From positions 1-26,259 of the forward strand of contig CAYODJ010000029.1 in the NCBI GenBank assembly GCA_964402715.1: a DNA stretch of 26,259 nucleotides, given 5' to 3'. Under the pieces are notes generated by a model that saw nothing but the letters and a program-made list of their open reading frames with translations, was not told the origin of the DNA and did not search any database. A program made the position numbers and the translations under genes. The stretch is from CALXOD01 sp964402715 (GTDB lineage Bacteria > Verrucomicrobiota > Lentisphaeria > Victivallales > Victivallaceae). Shown here piece by piece: positions 24,032-26,259 of this stretch. The first letter of the stretch is position 1. Each line of letters starts with the position of its first letter.

Positions 24032-24218
24032 GAGGGTTTCCTCTGTTTACTTTTTACTTTGCCGCATCCTTCATCCTTATGCACGATTCACGAAGCCTTC
24101 CCGCCGGGGAAGGCGTCAGATTTCACTGTCTCATGAACACACCTCCTTGCTTTGCAGTCCGTATGGTTGAAAAGCCGACTGAACCGGCATGTTCGACTGT
24201 TCCTATCGCCTTCCGTCT
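24032..24218 (-). promoter_or_regulatory. Leader of the nitrilase gene with three-codon minigene and hairpin
   Basis: On the minus strand AAGGAGG (24142-24148) stands 7 bases before ATG-AGA-CAG-TGA (24134 down to 24123), a minigene encoding Met-Arg-Gln. It is followed by a perfect 8-bp hairpin GCCTTCCC/GGGAAGGC with a 4-base loop (24095-24114), which has no T-tract. The nitrilase start follows about 60 bases later. The arrangement resembles a translated leader but may also be the remains of a deleted gene. Confidence 0.4.
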
Positions 24219-25325
24219 TCAGAACGACGGCCGCATCAACATCTGGCGCTGCGATCTGCCCGCTGTCTTTGGTTCCGGCGCCAGGCGGATGGATTCCTCC
24301 AGTTTCTCGTCGTTGCGGAGGAGACTTAACTTTAGCACGTCTCCGGGGTTCGACGCAAACACGGCGTTGGCGAGTTCGCTTCCGGTCAGCACAGGCGTGC
24401 CGTTGACCGCGACTATGACATCGTCGGGGAGTAGCTTGCCGGCGGCGGGGGAATTCCTGAACACGCGTTCGACCTGCACGCCGTGAACGCCGTCGACTCC
24501 CCGTCGGTGCGGCAGCGGGGAGAAGACCAGTCCCAGATATCCCCTCGACACTCGTCCGTCGGCAATCAGCTCCTCGGCGATCTTTCTGGCTATGCCGGAG
24601 GATATGGCGAAGCTCAGGCCGATGTTGCCACCGGACGGGGACACGATGAAGTCATTGACGCCTATGACGTCTCCGGCGGAGTTCAAAAGCGGCCCTCCGG
24701 AGTTGCCTGGGTTGATCGACGCATCGGTTTGAATGTAGTCCTCGTATGCATTGACTCCGACTCCGGAGCGATTTTTGCTGGAGACGATTCCGACCGTCAC
24801 CGTCCGGTTCAGGCTGAAAGGCGCACCTATGGCAATTGCCCAGTGACCCGGTTCGACGCTCTCGGGGGGGGCGAAGCGGAGAGTCGGAAAACTGCGTCCG
24901 GAATTTTTTATCTGCAGCACCGCCAGGTCGGACGCCGGATCCACTCCGACCACGCTGGCAGGATGTTCGTCACCGTTGTGAAGCGTCACCCAGAACGAAT
25001 CCTGACCTTTGACAACGTGGAAATTAGTCAGAATATAACCGGATTCGTGGATAAAAAAACCGGAGCCTTGACCGGACGGCACATCCATGTATCCGAACTG
25101 ACGCGACGTCCCCCAGCCGTCGAAAGAAACGACTCCCACTCTCTTCTCGGCGGTGATCAGGACGACGCCGGGCATGGCCTTTCGGATGGCGGCGGCGAAC
25201 TCGCTCTGCACGCCTGAAATCGAAGCTGCGGCGTATTCCAGTTTGATCTTTTCGCCGCCCGCCAGACTCGGAAAATACGGCGTCATGCACGCCGCAGTAA
25301 CCGCCAGACAAAGAATTTTTCTCAT
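24219..25325 (-). CDS. HtrA/Deg-type periplasmic serine protease
   Basis: A 368-residue trypsin-like protease with a signal peptide (residues 1-22), a protease domain and one PDZ domain (about 255-345, RGYLGLVFSPL ... PDDVIVAVNGTPVLTG). The catalytic triad is H103 (LTNFHVV), D133 (DPASDLAVLQI) and S209 (INPGNSGGPLL). One PDZ domain makes it DegS-like in architecture rather than DegP/DegQ, but the leader looks cleavable. An unusual aromatic segment (VVSFDGWGTSRQFGYMD) precedes the GQGSGF motif. Role: envelope protein quality control. GAGGAGAG directly before the ATG gives a firm start. The nitrilase gene follows on the same strand. Confidence 0.92.
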   Translation of the reverse strand: MRKILCLAVTAACMTPYFPSLAGGEKIKLEYAAASISGVQSEFAAAIRKAMPGVVLITAEKRVGVVSFDGWGTSRQFGYMDVPSGQGSGFFIHESGYILTNFHVVKGQDSFWVTLHNGDEHPASVVGVDPASDLAVLQIKNSGRSFPTLRFAPPESVEPGHWAIAIGAPFSLNRTVTVGIVSSKNRSGVGVNAYEDYIQTDASINPGNSGGPLLNSAGDVIGVNDFIVSPSGGNIGLSFAISSGIARKIAEELIADGRVSRGYLGLVFSPLPHRRGVDGVHGVQVERVFRNSPAAGKLLPDDVIVAVNGTPVLTGSELANAVFASNPGDVLKLSLLRNDEKLEESIRLAPEPKTAGRSQRQMLMRPSF

Positions 25326-26051
25326 AGCCTCTCCTCAATGTTCACGGGGTTCTGTCAAAGAATGGCACTATCCCGAATTTTGTAAAAGTAAGTTTTTCTT
25401 GCAAAAGTGCGTCTGTCCTTTACTTTTTTGATAAAAATCCAAGGAAGCAAAGGAGAGCGGCAGACACGAGGTAAATTGGCATGGATCCGATGTTTTGTCA
25501 AGCGACGGAATGGTTTTCTCTGGACGAACTTATGGATGTAAGAGATGTATGAGGCGGTTGAGGCGGGCCGCTTGCGGAATCGCCGAAGACGATCCTACGG
25601 GGGGAGATGGAGATACAGATCACCGAATGTGCAACGTTGAAAATCAATTCCTTGAAGCACTGTCCCGGCGGCTGCCTTACGGATGAAAGAAATTTTCTGT
25701 CGTCTGATCCGCACCGGTCCGGGTGATCTCAAGATGACATCTGCCATTACGCATTAGGCGCGGCATCCGTGAGCCGGGGCGACTCAGATTTTCCCCCCGG
25801 CCGGGTGATGCGGATCGGCCGTGACGAAAAACGTGCGGACAGCGTTTCCCCTTTCTATACATTGCGGGCATATGACGGTGTGGCGCCTATCCGAGGAGTT
25901 GCAATGCTCCGCCGGGACATCTGCGACATGAGCTGCGGAAATCGTGAAAACAGCGGATGGGTGCTTGCAAAAAAGCAATGTGTCATCATAGTATCGGTAT
26001 GCGGCTGACGCCGGAGGCACATGTAGATTCAGGGAAGGGGCATGGCGCATT
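25326..26051. other. Gene-free stretch upstream of htrA and of the last gene
   Basis: The htrA-proximal part (25360-25440) is AT-rich with A/T runs and probably holds its promoter, though I cannot settle the boxes. From 25446 to 25960 no frame is convincing. A candidate promoter and palindrome lie at 25965-25994. Confidence 0.45.
25965..25994 (+). promoter_or_regulatory. Candidate promoter with operator-like inverted repeat
   Basis: TTGCAA (25965-25970), 18-base spacer, TAGTAT (25989-25994), about 58 bases before the ATG at 26052. The -35 box is part of the inverted repeat TTGC-A6-GCAA (25965-25978). Confidence 0.4.
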
Positions 26052-26259
26052 ATGGACGGGGACGGCGGGCGTATTGACGGCTCATGGTACGGAGATGAGT
26101 GCTGCATCGGAATTCACTGTGATCTGCATGCGAGAGAACGGGATACGGTGATCGGTGCGCATGTCGACGACAGACTCGGCGATCTTCTGCACGAATTAGG
26201 AGCGGATTTCGCGCAGACGGACAGCAAAGGGCATCACGGATATCTGAGCTGGTTCTCAA
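26052..26259 (+). CDS. Probable glycoside hydrolase, N-terminal part (runs off the window)
   Basis: The frame is open from ATG 26052 to the window end, 69 codons, and reads like conserved protein: CCIGIHCDLHARERDTVIG and ADFAQTDSKGHHGYLSWFS. From memory these motifs match the N-terminus of TIM-barrel proteins annotated as alpha-L-fucosidase-like hydrolases in Lentisphaerota and Planctomycetota, where an IGIHYDLHA strand is followed by a DFVQTDCKGHPGY-like segment. No signal peptide is seen. The ATG is the first usable start after an in-frame TAG at 25989; the purine stretch AGGGAAGGGG ends 11 bases upstream, rather far. The activity is unproven, and the rest of the gene lies outside. Confidence 0.65.
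   Translation, partial: MDGDGGRIDGSWYGDECCIGIHCDLHARERDTVIGAHVDDRLGDLLHELGADFAQTDSKGHHGYLSWFS

Noticed and set aside
1..26259. CRISPR arrays, intact insertion sequences, toxin-antitoxin or other defence operons
   Set aside because: No regularly spaced repeats, transposase motifs or paired small genes could be found on either strand.

Overview
The window looks like chromosomal DNA of an anaerobic, fermentative bacterium of the PVC group, most likely a Lentisphaerota (Victivallales-type) genome. This is an inference from gene content: a HydF maturase for [FeFe]-hydrogenase, a type 2 isoleucyl-tRNA synthetase, an exported nitrilase-fold enzyme, the start of a probable glycoside hydrolase, and a decayed phage polyvalent protein of a kind I associate with gut PVC bacteria. 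Coding density is low, roughly 74% by eye, with many gene-free gaps of 300-1300 bases that are neither AT-rich nor clearly repetitive.

Layout. 56-1842: frameshifted remnant of a large phage-type polyvalent protein, running directly into the 3' end of an oppositely oriented zinc-ribbon gene (1845-2237). 2368-2829: EIIA/PtsN-like PTS protein with its own promoter. 2830-3516: mostly non-coding, with a possible 49-codon ORF and one copy of an imperfect dispersed repeat. 3517-4401: amidohydrolase with a long structured leader. 4402-5737: essentially gene-free. 5738-6304: probable lipoprotein, convergent with hydF (6344-7570). 7781-8302: DUF2062 membrane protein, convergent with the operon lepB - NTF2-like membrane-anchored protein (9528 down to 8450). 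9998-10480: SpoU/TrmH methyltransferase, divergent from ileS (10893-14045), which is followed after 9 bases by apbE (14055-15101). 15451-16848: MFS transporter. 17188-18294: zinc-dependent sugar/polyol-type dehydrogenase with a clear terminator. 18295-19370: gene-free, second repeat copy. 19371-20837: gltX, convergent with tRNA-Glu(CTC) (20954-21029). 21276-22730: pepD. 23000-24031: exported carbon-nitrogen hydrolase. 24219-25325: HtrA-type protease. 26052 to the end: start of a probable glycoside hydrolase.

How the genes relate. Most are single-gene or two-gene units. Translation functions (ileS, gltX, tRNA-Glu, TrmH-type methyltransferase), envelope and export functions (lepB, HtrA, ApbE, lipoprotein, exported nitrilase) and carbon metabolism (PTS-type regulator, MFS importer, dehydrogenase, amidohydrolase, partial glycoside hydrolase, HydF for H2 metabolism) are interspersed without an obvious pathway cluster. 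I found no convincing defence system, CRISPR array, intact insertion sequence or complete prophage. The more unusual signals are the chimeric phage-protein remnant and its abrupt junction with a host gene, a degenerate dispersed non-coding repeat, a three-codon minigene with a near-perfect ribosome binding site in front of the nitrilase gene, and several palindromes placed in or beside promoters.
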